Below, piece by piece: positions 1 to 11,984 of a DNA stretch of 64,000 nucleotides (positions are counted from its first letter, which is position 1; every line of letters starts with the position of its first letter). The stretch comes from Tetraselmis striata (taxonomy: Eukaryota; Chlorophyta; Chlorodendrophyceae; Chlorodendrales; Chlorodendraceae). Under the pieces are notes generated by a model. The model was not told the origin of the DNA, did no database searches, and saw only the letters and a list, made by a program, of their open reading frames with translations. The translations under genes and the position numbers were made by a program. Location: positions 26,206 through 90,205 of the forward strand of contig VCJN01001059.1 in the NCBI GenBank assembly GCA_006384855.1, given 5' to 3'.

Positions 1-315
1 AACCGCCAGCAGCGACAAAGAATGTATCATACTACCCAAGCATTTTAACAACATGTACGGTTGCACATCCTACGCACACGTGTGCCTGTGCGGTAATCCA
101 GACACTGCGAATAAGAACCCGCCTCGCCTGCCGGAGGCCAGACGCAGACGGAACCATAGCGGAAGTAGAGCGAATGTTTCCACAGGTCGCACGCAACCGC
201 AATTCGAGGCTCATATGGTCCTGTGATGGGTCCTGACACATCTACGTACATCCCGGAATCGCGCTTTGGGTCTGCGGTGTATTAAATATACCACTCGGAA
301 ATATAAATATACAGA
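1..315. other. Intergenic, holds one dispersed repeat
   Basis: No gene is supported here. The stretch lies downstream of the minus-strand WD40 gene and holds one copy of the dispersed repeat described at 90-150. Confidence 0.5.
90..150 (+). repeat. Dispersed repeat family A, copy 1
   Basis: The core reads gcGGTAAT, then ACACTGCGAATAAGA, then GCCTCGCCTGCCGGAGGCCA. The same string with substitutions occurs near 4050, 10366 and 20099 on this strand, and near 34475 and 36535 on the other strand. No reading frame or RNA fold is apparent. Confidence 0.6.
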
Positions 316-3300
316 TCATGCGAAAAGTTGCTGCAACATTTCAGTTTGGACCCGCGAACCCAATGTATTGGCACAGTATACACGCACAGTATATACATAA
401 TGTACATACACAGCCAGGCAGACGTACTCCAATGGGGCTGCCAGGGCCGCCGAGCGGGTAAGCAAGCCTCCGCCGCTGCGTGCTCTAGTGCGGGGCGTTG
501 CTGAGCGTGTTTGGCATGCGGGATACACCCCAATGAGCGAAGGGGGGGGGGGGGGGGTGGGGACAGCTCGGCCGGGGCGTGCCTGCAGGACCGTGCCGTC
601 ATCACAGGTGAGCAGGAACTGGAGCCCCTCCACCCAGGACATCGCCGTGATGCCCTTGTGGGAGGACGGCCCTTCAAACACCTGCGGGGGCGCAGGCAGA
701 GGGAGAGGCGTGCTGGTTAGGCCTGCGTCCGGCGTCCGTAACCCCCCCCCCCCCCCCCCCCGTTCTGCATGTAGCCGCTGAGCACCAGGGGGGGGGGGGG
801 GGGGGCGGGGGGGGGGGGGGGTTGATCAGCCCGGCGCTGTACCGGCGTGAAGACGTCCCGGATGTCCCATACCACCACACGGCCCTCGTCGCCAGCTGCG
901 CAGCCACAGCGCGGAGTCAGCGTTGCTGGCGGACAGGCTCCTGGTGGTGGCCTGAGTGCCCGCGGAGCGCGGCACCTGCACGGCCGTGAGGCACCGACGC
1001 TGGACTGGGTGTCTGCCCTCCCCGGCAAGAGGGAGGCGGTGTTGGGGCTTGGCGAGGACCGGGCGGACGGTCTACCGTAACGACCAACTCCATAGGCTCA
1101 TAGATAATAATTCTACGCCATGTGCCTCAAGGCCGTGCTTTGGAGAAAATAGTTATATCCCTTCGAGCCTTCGGAGTAATTAGTCCCTACCACACGATAT
1201 TGGGCTCTTCCTGCAGTCCTTTGACGCTGTTGTTACCCTGTCTAAACGTGGATGGGCCAAAGCATAATACGTCTTTCACTTTTGCCCATGCCAAAGAGTT
1301 TGGAAAGATATGGGCCATTGCGCAAACACATCGGTACATTTCCTCTATCCCAATCCGACAAAACTCTACGGTAATGCAAACAGTGTTGGGGTGGCGCGGC
1401 AGAGCGTAGCGCCGCTGCGCGTGTGCCGGTGGCTGCGGCGGGTCGCGGCCGCGCACCCACGGCGACGGTGTTGCGGTCCGCGCCGTCCTCCGCCTCCGCC
1501 ACCTCGCCCGCGGGCGGGAACGCGATGCTGCGGATAGGGAACGCGCTGCCCATCATCGTCGCCAGCGGCTCCAGGAGGCGCCTGCCCCCGAGCGGAACCC
1601 GGCGGGGACCAGAGGGGTGGGGAGGGGGGGACAGATCCATGTTTATCTTGTTGCATGCGTGCAATATACGTGATGGTGTGGAGTCCAGCTGCTGACTGCA
1701 AGCGGCCTGGTGACGCCCCCCCCCCCCCCCCCCCCCCCCCGCCCGGGCCCGCACTGACACAAATAGCGGACAGAGGCGACGGGCAGATACGCCCGGACCG
1801 ATCGCAGAGAAAAGGGCAAATGATATAACCGACTTTGTTATTTCACATCGCTGTAGAGCATTGGAGGCGTTAGTTCCTTCATGGGGCGCAGTCGGCGTCT
1901 GATACATGACCATGCTACCGGGCACTACAAAACATGTGTATGAATACACTCATTCAGACATCCCATCATTCCCAGCGCAGGGCAGGAAGTGGTGGTGGTG
2001 GTGTGTGTGTGGGGGGTAAGGGAGGGAAGGGGGAGGGGGGGGGGGAGGCACCCCTCGCCGCAGTCCGGATTGCAGCGCAGCACCACCACCTGCCCGCCCC
2101 AGCAGCCCACCTGCGTGCGGGGGGCGGTCATCAGCACCACCATCTGCCGAGCCGACCGCCAGGCGCCACGCAGCAGGCCAGCGCGCGGCCGCCCTGCGCC
2201 TCCGCCAGGCAGCGGTGGCTACCGACAGTGGCATTGATTTCATGGGCGCACTAGACGGAAGTGGGGAGGGACGGGGTGGGGGGCGCGAGACCGGAACTGG
2301 ACAAAGAGGCGGCAGGCGGGGGCACGCACCGCCAGCAGGTCGAAGGGCGCAATAGGCAGCCAGGATACGCAGCTGGGCATGCAGTCCATCATTTCTCCCA
2401 GGTCCGCCGCCAGTGTGGGCTCTGGTCGCAGAACCAGCGGGCCGGCCTGCGGTCCCGCCAGGGCAGCCAGGCCATCAACGCCGCCCCCAGTCCACAAACA
2501 TCATTGCCACCTCAATCACCACCACAGTACGTCCCAGCAACAGCATTACCATCGGTGCCACCACCAACAACCATTACCGGGCATAAGCCCAACCATCACC
2601 ATCATTACTGCCACCAGCACCACCAGCACCACTGTCAGTGCATCTCCCAAACCATCACCAGCATTACTGCCGCCAGCACCAACGCCATCACCACTGTCAG
2701 TGCATCTCCACCACCACCATCAGAGCATCAGCATCGGCCATCACCACAACGCCCATGACCACCAGAGCATCAGCCCAATCATCACCACCATTACTGCCAC
2801 CATCGCCACCCTTACTGCCACCATCGCCACCAGCACCAGCAACACTATCAGCCACCACCATCATTTCTAGCGCCGTCACCAACGCCATCACCACCATCAC
2901 CATGAACTTCCGTACTCAAATCCCAATGCAACGTCCTGCAGGCTTTACCCCCCCCCAGCTGGGCGACATCTTATTCCGAGTGAATGCCGCATCGAACCAT
3001 ACCGCATACGAATGTGAATCCTACCAGCCCAGCAAAAACAGCACGTTACAACGATGATCATACCATTCAGATGCAGAAGCGCCTGTATGTCTGGCTGGCC
3101 TTATACACTGGGCACGGAACGAAGTAGCGTCTCTGTCCGCCGGAAAGGGTAATCAAGGAGGCAACCGATGGGACTTTCAATGGGCATCAGGCCAAGTGCT
3201 GGCGCTGTGGCGTCTATCGCTAAGGGAGGGAGACAGAGAGGGAGAGAGAGGGAGATCTTGGGGAAGGCATCCAGCATAGCGCCCAAAGTATGTGGTAGTT

Positions 3301-6122
3301 AAGTGGCATTCTGTTGCCTTGCAAATGATCATCGAGACATCCAATATGTTACGAGACCATGGGCATCGGATTGCCCTGTAACACGCAGTCGAGGTTGTAC
3401 GATCGTGGTCCACAGAGTCTGTCATGGGCGCACCGTTGCGTCCACAGTGCCGGCGTCCGGCACACCGTAGACAGCGACGCGTCCGTCCCCGTGCACCGCC
3501 GCGAGCAGACCCAGCATGGGGGAGCAGCTGGGCGCGGCGGAGCCGCACCACGGCGCCTCGGCCGCCGGGGCGGGGCACCAGGCAAGGTCCCACGTGACGC
3601 GGCCGCCGTGCAGCAGGCCTGTCGGTCGGTGGCCGGGGCAAGGGCAGCCGCACGCCTCAGCTGGTTTGCACAGGCAGCAGAGGGTGGGCAGCGAGCTGCA
3701 CTTCTCTCGCTGTGTTTTTTATTTCTGTCCGAGTAGATATAAACGAATGTCTTCACTCAAGAATATACCCCATAAATAAATTCTACCATTCTTTGTTCTT
3801 GACTTAATATGCTCTATTTAAACAAAAGTGCATTTATCTATTTGGGTTTAGTTTTGGAGAGGGTGGATGTTTGGGTTTCGTTGTAGTGATTTCAAATCAG
3901 TAGTTTGATGATACGTAGTTTGGAACAGATAATCCAATTCAATGTCCAATTCAGTACACTGCCAGTAGCGCTTTGTTTGACACCACGATGCTCAAACTCT
4001 ACCGGCAGATTGCTGCGGACAGCGTCGATGCTTGGCTACGGGTGCCGACACAGTAATACGAACACTGCCAATAAGAGCATGCCTCACCTGTCAGATGAAA
4101 GTGTAGCGAACTACGGTGAATGTCCTATGTGGCATGCAAGCTCCATTTAAGGCTCAAGCTTCCGGTTCTCATAAATGCGTCGGCAGCGATGAGTGAGCAG
4201 ACAGGACCAGCGGGAAGTCTCGAGTTGAACACCAGCAGGTCAGCAGGTCAACTGCCGATGCGTGCATTCCCCCCAATCATGCACACAGCACTGCCAGCAT
4301 TGGCCAGAGCCAGCGGCCTGTGCCCCCCCCCCCACCCCAGGGCGAGGCGACCATGCCCAGGCCGTGCTCATCACGCCCTCGTCATGCCGCCGTGCCCCCG
4401 TGCGACTGAGATAGGTTGACGCACGCGAGCTGGGCACATGCACTGACAGCGCCAACAACCACCTGAACAGTGATCCTGTCCATCCGGTTCCAGCACTCTA
4501 GCTTAATTGTAGGCCGGCCAGCCGGGTGCTAGGAGCGGGTAGGGATGCTGAGTGGGGTGTGGCGGGTTGGGGGGGGATCCCAATCAGGGAAGGGGGCAGC
4601 AGCAACAGCCTCGAGCCGGGAACACGGGGAGCATGGCCTCCATGCCGCAGCGGCCAGCTCACCTAGGTACATTTCCACGCACAGTGGCGGCGCTGCAGCC
4701 CTGGAAGCAACCGCCTTCGGCACAGCTACCCGCCAGATCTGCAGCATGCCCGCTCCGCGCTGGACCGCTGTGCCTGACTGCGGCGGCTCCCCGCACGGGT
4801 ACGGGCAGACCTGCAATGTGTGTGTGTGGGGGGGGGGGGGGGGGGGGGATTGGCATGGCCGGCATAGGGAATCACCGTTGCTTCAGCCTGCCGGTCGATA
4901 GCGCTGGGATAGGCTGGGCTGACACGGTGGCGCTGCGGCATTGGGCTGGCGTTGCGCTGTAACCGCCATGATCAGGAAACAAAGGGTAAGATAGGCGATG
5001 ATACTGTGCGGGGGTGCACCGCGAGGTGGCGCCATGCTTGGCCGGTCTTGCGGCGCTTGGAGCCGCCCGGGGTGCCTTGGCTGCGCGCCACTGCGTGACA
5101 CATCCCCGGCAGCACGGCAAGCTCGCCTCATTGGCCACAACAAGCCGCCGCCACCACCCATAGTCTTCCAGCGACTGCCCGCGAAGGCTGCTGGCATGGC
5201 GAGCAGCATGACCCCGGTAGGCAGTCGCACAGCGCACATGCCATGCGGGACTCCTTCCCGCAGACTGCCTCTAGGGCATCCGCCCCCCCCCCCCCCCCCC
5301 CCCAACATCACCGGGCACCTCCCATGCCCATGTTGGAATAAACAGCCGAAATGATGGCATGATTGACCCACTGCTGCTCCTAACCCCCCTGCGCCCCTCC
5401 CAAGAGGAGCGTTGTCACCAACCACCGCGCAGTTCTGACGCAGCTGGGATGCCGTGCCGCATGCTCCCGCACACCGCCCACCTCCCTTACCTATGCCACC
5501 TCGCCAAGGGCCGCAGCTAGCCGCACCTTGCACGAGGCTGGTGGGGCACCACTCCAGCGCGCGGATGCGGCCCCCCGTAAAGCCCGCCCATTCCGAGAGC
5601 AACCCCACCGATGCCACGCCGGGCTTGGGCGTGGTCTGCGCCGCGTCCACCGGGAAGCACTGCCCCTGGAACAAGCGGAGAGGTAGACCTGCGAGCACAG
5701 TTAGCATCCCCCCTGCCCCCAACTTCCAGCCCCCTGGTCACTGCCCCGCCATGCATCATCCAGGGTGCCGGTGGTGCCCCCACCTGTGGGTGCTGGCTGC
5801 TTCTCATTGCTCGGCATCCGGATCACCGCCCTGGATGCCGGCTTGAATAGCTGAGCCTCGCTTGAGTCCCTGCGTGGCACACTTACCCTTAAGAAGAGGT
5901 AGAAGGCGGGGGTGGTGCGCTTGGGAAGGGGGGGGGGGGGGGGGGGCACGGCGCGGCGAGTGGATCCGAGTGGATGGGCCGGCGAGAGCCCTGCGCCGAC
6001 TGGGACGGGCGGGGTTCATCGGGCGCTCGGCGGCCGCACCCCACGCGCTCCAATACCGCCGACGAGGCGAGCCGCCACAGCTCTCCCAGCAGGGTGCCTC
6101 CGGTGCCGGCCGGTTCCCTCAT
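316..6122 (-). CDS. WD40 protein resembling TFIIIC subunit (GTF3C2/TFC6-like)
   Basis: Many-exon gene read right to left. Exons placed with matching phases are 5850-5784, 5688-5491, 4810-4663, then an unbroken phase-consistent chain 3618-3434, 2456-2340, 2218-2052, 1581-1457, 895-843 and 681-316 (stop, if the C run near 541 is read as written). A further piece upstream (about 6122-5888, ending KRTTPAFYLFLR) and an exon near 4398-4261 are tentative; 5490-4811 is unresolved. Motifs in order are GGRIRALEWCP, GMLQIWRV, VTWDLAWCP followed by LGLLAAVHGDGRVAVYGVP, CVSWLPIAPFDLLA, DEGRVVVWDIRD and HKGITAMSW. This order (WALDWCP-like, IQIW-like, WDLxWCP then LGLLAV) is typical of the WD40 subunit of RNA polymerase III factor TFIIIC. 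A generic WD40 scaffold is the alternative. Introns carry G/C homopolymers, a CAN-rich tract and one dispersed repeat. Confidence 0.62.
2500..2905. repeat. Degenerate CAN/CCA trinucleotide tract
   Basis: About 400 bases of imperfect (CAC/CAT/CCA/CAG)n with higher-order units such as ATCACCACCATTACTGCC. It lies in the intron between exons 3618-3434 and 2456-2340 of the WD40 gene. Its open frames (His- and Thr-rich on the plus strand) follow from the three-base period and are not taken as coding. Confidence 0.85.
4049..4096 (+). repeat. Dispersed repeat family A, copy 2
   Basis: Reads CAGTAATACGAACACTG then CCAATAAGAGCATGCCT and CACCTGTCAG. It matches the other family A copies and sits inside an intron of the minus-strand WD40 gene. 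Confidence 0.6.
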
Positions 6123-6426
6123 AGCGAAGCCCGGAGGGGACGCAAGGACCTGTCGGCAGGCGCCGCGTCAAGGTAGATACTTGCGTGCGCTTGGCGGCGC
6201 AAATCTACCGATCCCCTCCGCGCCAGTGTAGCTGGGTCTGCGTTGTCAGGGCGTTGGACGTGCTGTCGCTAGGCCGCTTCGTCGAGTCTTGTCGGTCTCT
6301 GCATAAAATTTGTTCGGCCACCCCTTCACTCACTGGTCAGACGAGTCATCGGCAGCACGTTAGTTACCAGTAGCAGCAGCGCGCGAGGGGCGTTCTCTTA
6401 CCGACATACCCGGGCCGGTGCAGGTA
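6123..6426. other. Intergenic upstream of the WD40 gene
   Basis: Probable promoter/5' region of the WD40 gene, bounded on the right by the 3' end of the LINE at 6427. No motif could be identified with confidence. Confidence 0.35.
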
Positions 6427-6678
6427 TTTGTTTTCCGCCCCCGGGACAGGACTGGCACCAGTGAAACCCTTGCAGCGTCTCTACGACGGCCGTTGAGGCA
6501 GCAATGCAGTTACGGAAAGCCCTGGGTAGGCGACGCTCCGTTATAGTCATCAAGCAAATTGCCGGAGCATTCTGCAAGACTAATTGAAGGCCAGTGACAG
6601 AATTTCCAACACTGTAGTTGGATCACCGTCTAAAACACTGCCATCAAAATACCCGGCACTGACCACGAAAGGTCCGCC

Positions 6679-7557
6679 CTACCCGTTTGGGCGTCGGCCC
6701 ATTCGAGTAATGCGAGTTGGGGCAAGCCCCAACCCGCGGAGCAAAGCATTTCGGAGGGCCCGACGCCATAGTTGGAAAATTTTCCCATTCCCAGTAAAAT
6801 CCAGGGCGCCGTGAAGGGAGGGGGGGACCCCGCCCAAAATAAAGGCAGTTAAGTCCTCATGTGTTGACGCAATAACCTGACTACTAATAAAATCCCTGAA
6901 CTCCGGAACTAACAACCCAAAATTATGACGGTGATACCCCCACCGCGGGCACTCCACCAACATATGTTCGATAGTCTCAGATTCACCTCCGCCACATGCA
7001 GGGCAGTGTTCAAGAAACCGCTCAGGCATGGCATGAATCCGGGCCAATCGGCGGGCAGTGGGAAATACTCGGGTGCGTAATTGTATCATAATGTGCAACC
7101 CGGCCACAACCCCCGCGGGGACACCCACGCACACCGTACTGTGGCAACGGGTTTGACGCATAGGACGCCTGGACATATATGCCCCAGGTGTTATTGCGTG
7201 CTAACGATGCCGACGATTCGTAACGCGACCACACCGATGCCTTTACTAGTTTAGCGGCATCGCGGCTGCTAGTGACCTCCACTCAAGTGGAAAGTGCGCC
7301 CCCTCAGCTAGCCCTACGTTCGCCCTAGCTAGTCGATCTAACCACCGCACAGTCCCTGACGTCCACGTGTTAGGGCGCGCCCGACTTGGCTGATATACTA
7401 AATGGGTTATACATGTATTCAAGTCGGATGCTTTAAGGAACGCCCGAGCCCGTGCCGCAGCGGCCGTAGCCTCTATGGGCGCAATATCCAATTCCCGCAT
7501 CATCGGTGCAGTGGCCACCCCAGGGGAGTTTTTACCTAACCCAATGAGGCACCGCAA
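6679..7557 (-). pseudogene. LINE C-terminal region with zinc finger
   Basis: Continues the reverse transcriptase frame after a TGA at about 7558. It first encodes the Ala/Arg-rich linker usual after LINE thumb domains (7557-7246). The frame then shifts twice, between about 7250 and 7160, before an open stretch ending CPACGGGESETIEHMLVECP. That Cys-x2-Cys...His-x4-Cys spacing matches the zf-RVT finger that ends many LINE polyproteins. The stop and the frameshifts show decay. Confidence 0.75.
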
Positions 7558-8416
7558 TCACTGATTGAGTACGGTTTGTAATTTATTTGCGCCGCTAGTT
7601 CTATCCATGCCCCATACTTCACATCCATAAGTTAAAACCGGCAGTACACAGGTTCTAAAAACCGACACACGCACATTAATAGGGATTATGTCCCGTCCAC
7701 CGACTAATACCGAATCGAGCGCCTCAATAGCGCGTCTACCCTTCTTAACCCGGTCGTCTACTATGTGTTGCATACCTAAATCCGACTTAATGACCGTACC
7801 CAAGTACCTATATTCATTTACAACCGGTATTCGTTCCCCCCCAAGCTGCCATCGGGCAGCTTGTTCGCGTAACGCGGTCTCGTCGGAATATCGGCCTAAT
7901 GCCATCACCCCACACTTAAGTACCCCAAACCCCATAAAATGGTCCTCCGCCCACTGCGAGAAGTGGGCGAACATGGCATGCAGGTTATCGAACGAGCCTG
8001 TGATACCAACAGCGTCGTCCGCGTATAACTGACCTGGCACCCTTAGTGGTTGCCTTGCCGCTAATGTGTCGGTGCACCATGGTACATCACACCCTAGATG
8101 TTCTACCCCATCGAATATATCGTTAATAAATATGTTAAATAGGATGGGGGAAGCGGGGCATCCCTGTCGGAGGCCACGCTCTATGGGTATGGGGTCTGAT
8201 AGTGTTCCCGGGGCCACCCCTGTCTTAACCCGTACCATACTATCCCTGTATAAAGTTTTAATGAAGGTAAGCATATGACCCGTAACTCCTATGGCTTGTA
8301 GTTTTAGGAACAAAACTCATGAGGTACGGTGTCATATGCCTTCCAAAAGTCAATAAATCCCGCGTACGTGGGTAGACCTGCCGCTTGGCGACGAGCCGCG
8401 ATATCGAACAGGTATC
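7558..8416 (-). pseudogene. LINE reverse transcriptase, frameshifted
   Basis: The open stretch 8313-7558 carries RT motifs in order: GLRQGCPASPILFNIF (fingers), LYADDAVGI (catalytic YADD), GFGVLKCG, and YLGTVI (thumb side). Just upstream, in another frame (8416-8318), is FIDFWKAYDTVPHE, the first catalytic-Asp motif of LINE polymerases. A small deletion separates VPHE from LFLKLQAIGV, so the polymerase is split over two frames. No endonuclease domain is present, consistent with 5' truncation at insertion. Related to algal non-LTR elements; the clade was not determined. Confidence 0.85.
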
Positions 8417-8420
8417 TCCA

Positions 8421-9309
8421 GTTGATACCAGTATCTTGAGATTGATACCAGTATCCTCTAGTGAGGTCAAATTATGTACGAGTGAGGATTAAGGATTTTT
8501 TTAATCCTTAGATATTCGCCAAAATAAAACTTGCGATGATGTAATTCTTCTCCTTGCTTTTGGTTATATGATAAGGATTAGGCCGCCTGCTGCTGGCCAG
8601 CACAACTACCCTAGATCGGGCTACGACATACCAGGAGTTACAAATATTGCTTGACCGATATATATCACTGGTACATCCCGGTAACTAATAATAATAACGT
8701 ATAAAAACTGATATATATACACATATAACCGTAAATAATCCCTGATTGTAAATCCTTCACAATTGATCTTTATAGCAGAGGCCGGCTTTGCTCGCTGAAC
8801 TTCCTGACTGCTGACCTGCTTCTGGGAGAATAAAAGAGCGTTCATCATCAATAATATCATTATTAGTATAGATGCGCGAAGTCACGCTGCGCCGCGCGCT
8901 ACCTACATATTGTGCTCCGAAACCATATTACAGCTCCCCGCAAAAGATAGTGCGTTTATTTTCCTCCTGGCGGGTGTAAATTGATAGGACATTATCAGTG
9001 TTTCTAACAGTCATCAAAAGACGTATTGTCAGGCGCAACAATCGATGCATGATGTTGCAAACATGCATAGTTGGATCGTAAGGCTCGCGAGGAACTGCTC
9101 TTGAGTAACAGTACGCAGCACATGATGGCGGGCTTCAAGCGTGGTGTGTTCAGTATGACAATACACCATGTATGCAATGGTGTCATGCATCTGATGCTAT
9201 GATGATTGTATGGGAATGTGGCCGCCATAGCCCACATCAGCAGTGCGACATGGGGTCATGCTGGCCTGCTGGTCAGGAGAACGATTCAAGAGATATATAT
9301 ATATGTACT
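8421..9309. other. AT-richer intergenic stretch
   Basis: No gene supported. It contains a short inverted repeat AAGGATT / AATCCTT near 8488-8507 and several TATA-like strings near 8650-8730. Composition is more AT-rich than the genes around it. Confidence 0.4.
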
Positions 9310-9488
9310 ACTACGGGTGCCGACGCACCTGTAAGAAAGACGCGGTTTAAGACTTGTGGGGGTCGGTAACCGCCACTTCTTTTTAAAATTTCGCAGCATA
9401 TTCGCTGTGATATGTTATTCAAATGAGCTAGGTCAAGCGACCACTTTCGTATAGCGCGGTTTCTTGTAGCCGCGTCGGCACCCGTAGT
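9310..9488. mobile_element. Candidate MITE with 17-bp terminal inverted repeats
   Basis: Left end ACTACGGGTGCCGACGC (9310-9326) is exactly inverted at 9472-9488 (GCGTCGGCACCCGTAGT). The similarity continues imperfectly inward (AAGAAA...GCGGTTT on the left, GCGGTTTCTTGTAG on the right). The unit is 179 bp and has no coding capacity. No clear target duplication flanks it, so it may be a MITE, a foldback element or an old hairpin. Confidence 0.55.
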
Positions 9489-10143
9489 CGCAAAACGAGT
9501 ATACTAAAATTCTCGCACCTACTGATCTAGTGGTACTGGTGCCGGCACTGTTATCATTAAACATGGCAAATGGTGCAAAAAACCTTCCCCCTTGTCACTA
9601 TACCTGCCAAAATATAAGTTGTGTAATAAAAGTAATGTCCAATCTATAGCAAAATAATTATAGGACAAGTCCTTGTTACATGCAAACCCAATTTGAAGAT
9701 ACGAGGTGCAGGATTCCAATAGCGGCGCGTGAAATGTTACAGCAGCACACAACACACATATCATTTACAAATCATCCTTCAGGGGTAGGCTGTATGTCAG
9801 CATTTTGAACGAATGGGGGTAGTTAAACGCAGCGCCTTGCTGACACTCTACATATGTACATTTTCCATATGTTGCACACCCATCACCCTCTCTCCAACTA
9901 AAGCCAAGTGAGCGGTGTGCGGGCACTGAGCCGCCGCATTCTGCTATAATACCCGCTTAAACAATAACAGATGCACCAGCCTTTGCTACACGCAACCAGG
10001 CGAGTAACGCGTAGAGGCTATAGCATAACTGAAATTGGACAGTCCTCGTGATTCCTTGAGTGGGTAACTGTGAATGCCCAATCGGTTGGGCAGGAAGTAG
10101 CGTTGTATAGAGTGCCCGTATATACTTGACAGGTCGTGTTTCA

Positions 10144-10178
10144 TGACAGACAGACTGACAGACAGACAGACAGACAGT
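10144..10178. repeat. (CAGA)n microsatellite
   Basis: Short run of GACA/CAGA tetranucleotides, interrupted once by CTGA. Confidence 0.85.
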
Positions 10179-10365
10179 CATTGCGCACAAGGCCAATGGC
10201 TCCAGCATGGCTCCCGCAGCGTATGAGTGTTACAGAAGCACCTCTCTGGTTTCATGGTAAAACAATCGATAAATGTGTGATGCATGCTGCAAGATACTAG
10301 CACCTGTATGACATAGGTATGCGGATAGGTATATCGCAAGATTTCGTGGCTCTACGTTTGCCGAT

Positions 10366-10410
10366 GCGGTAATATCAAGACTAACACTAAGAACCTGCCC
10401 TACCTGCCAG
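10366..10410 (+). repeat. Dispersed repeat family A, copy 3
   Basis: Reads GCGGTAATATCAAGACTAAC then ACTAAGAACCTGCCCTACCT and GCCAG. It also shares CATATGCAGACGAAACTATA downstream, matching the extended copy near 140-165. Confidence 0.6.
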
Positions 10411-10988
10411 CGGCCATATGCAGACGAAACTATAACGGATGTTCGTATGGGTTGGTAGCAAGCCCAATTTGTGGCTAATAATAAAACTTCTTATAGGTGC
10501 ATTGGCAGCCTTATACGTCTGACACTATCCCTATGGTGTCTTCAACGGCACCCGGAAGTGACCGCTGAATTTCACCCAGGAATGCCCAACACAGGCTTGA
10601 TAGGCACGGAGTATCACCACAGAGTATCAACACAGCCTAGGCTGGTAGTGCAACACAGGCGGATGTATCTCCCAGCACAGGCACTTGGTCCTTGCGGCGC
10701 TGCAATGGTGCACATGCCTGCATCCCACGCGCATTGCCATTACTGTGGCTCACTGTGCACGGATTAGCAGGCAGACAGCTGAATTACGAAGCCTAATAGA
10801 ACTTGACGGGTCGTTATGCATGGCTGGCCAGTAATTTATAACGTTGTTGTTCCCGCTCCGCCCAGGTCACTGCGGCCTCCCAATTCGCCTGTGTCCCTGC
10901 GGTGGCTGTGCACGCGTAGAATTCGCCCCTGCGGCCCTTCATGCCCAGCCTCAGGGAGCAGCACCACCAGCTCCACACAGCTACTCGG

Positions 10989-11984
10989 TCACTGCACATG
11001 CTGGTGCACTCCTGCCAGCAGCTCCTCCCTAGCATGGGGCACACCTGACCGCAGAAGCTGCAAATACTGCCGCATGTTTGCTGCGCTGAGCCGTGCGCCA
11101 ACATGATAGCACAGTAGCGTCACCACTGACATAGACATCAGGAGATACAACAAGGCGCGTCCATCCTCGTCCATCTCTGGCCGCAGCGCGCCGTCTCGAT
11201 GCAGCATCTTCAGGTATGCAGTCGCTGCACAGCCCGCCCAGCTTGACACTGCCTTGAATTTCTCATGGCACCAAGATACTGGGCACATGACCCAGGCAAG
11301 ACAAAAGTACACCCACGACATCGCGCACGCCGAGGCTGTGGACCTGGTGAACACACTGTGGTAAACGGAGCACCAACAGGGGTCGCCTTCGGCTGTCAAG
11401 CTGACGTTCAGTATCCAGGAGTAGCTGATCGCCAGCAAGCCGAGCAGGGACCTGGTGGCGGAGCTCAGCCGCTGGGTGCCCAGTACCGCGGCCAGCACCA
11501 GCACGGTGTGCACCGCGATTAGGGCCTGGTACCGCCCAGACCCGCACTCTGGCGAAAGTCCGAATTTAATGTGGAACGTGGCGCATAAGAACGTAACAAC
11601 CACTCGCAGCTCCCTCCTCAGCTCCGTCGTCTCCTTCCAGCGCTCGTACGCCTCGCTAACTACGCGCTGCGAGAAGTACAGGCCGTTGGGGCCCACCACT
11701 ATCCGAGGATCCACCTCGGCCGCAGTTGCCTGCACGCTCCGCACCAGCATACCGTGCAGGTCCAGGCACACCTCCGCGCCCACCCAACACAATAGTACCA
11801 CAGGCCAGCCCGACGCCGCGCCCGCGGAGAACGACAGCGGCAGGTCGGGCAGACCGGTCCCCTGCGGCAGCACGTGGCATATGGAGACCAGGCTCCAGCC
11901 CGCCAGCAGGGTGACCACCCGCAGCAGGCCAGGGCACTCCGCCGCCCAGAGCGCCATCCAGTCGGCGATCAGCCCGCTGGGCAT
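10989..11984 (-). CDS. Multi-pass membrane protein, unknown function
   Basis: Uninterrupted 331-codon frame. The first ATG in frame (11984) sits in a GCGCCATGC context; frame upstream of it lacks an ATG. Seven hydrophobic segments can be seen at about residues 20-39, 57-76, 126-143, 152-170, 180-198, 218-237 and 278-297. A charged loop between segments 2 and 3 contains EAYERWKETTELRRELR, and there is a polar C-terminal tail. Cys is frequent. No family motif was recognised. The codon use and the regular hydrophobic spacing argue for a real gene. Seven segments alone do not make it a GPCR. It is the only intronless gene in the left part of the window, so a missed 5' exon is possible. Confidence 0.6.
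   Translation of the reverse strand: MPSGLIADWMALWAAECPGLLRVVTLLAGWSLVSICHVLPQGTGLPDLPLSFSAGAASGWPVVLLCWVGAEVCLDLHGMLVRSVQATAAEVDPRIVVGPNGLYFSQRVVSEAYERWKETTELRRELRVVVTFLCATFHIKFGLSPECGSGRYQALIAVHTVLVLAAVLGTQRLSSATRSLLGLLAISYSWILNVSLTAEGDPCWCSVYHSVFTRSTASACAMSWVYFCLAWVMCPVSWCHEKFKAVSSWAGCAATAYLKMLHRDGALRPEMDEDGRALLYLLMSMSVVTLLCYHVGARLSAANMRQYLQLLRSGVPHAREELLAGVHQHVQ

Larger units (their letters stand above)
6427..8420 (-). mobile_element. 5'-truncated non-LTR retrotransposon (LINE), inactivated
   Basis: Minus-strand element. Its left end (the LINE 3' end) is set by comparison with the second copy at 17805-18035, which shares about 230 bases of 3' untranslated sequence beginning TTTTCCGCCCCCGGGACAGG on the plus strand. 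The right end is set where coding similarity stops, next to a short duplicated string (GATACCAGTATC) at 8424-8455. It encodes a reverse transcriptase and, downstream, a CCHC-type C-terminal finger, but has at least two frameshifts and one in-frame stop. It is fixed and cannot code for a complete protein. No target-site duplication was found. Confidence 0.85.
9489..10988. other. Intergenic, microsatellite and one dispersed repeat
   Basis: No gene supported. It holds a CAGA-type microsatellite at 10144-10178 and dispersed repeat family A copy 3 at 10366-10410. The open frames are short and lack codon bias or splice-consistent extensions. Confidence 0.45.

Noticed and set aside
674..1028. Frames with long polyproline runs
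   Set aside because: The proline runs come from C homopolymers in introns of the WD40 gene and depend on unreliable run lengths.
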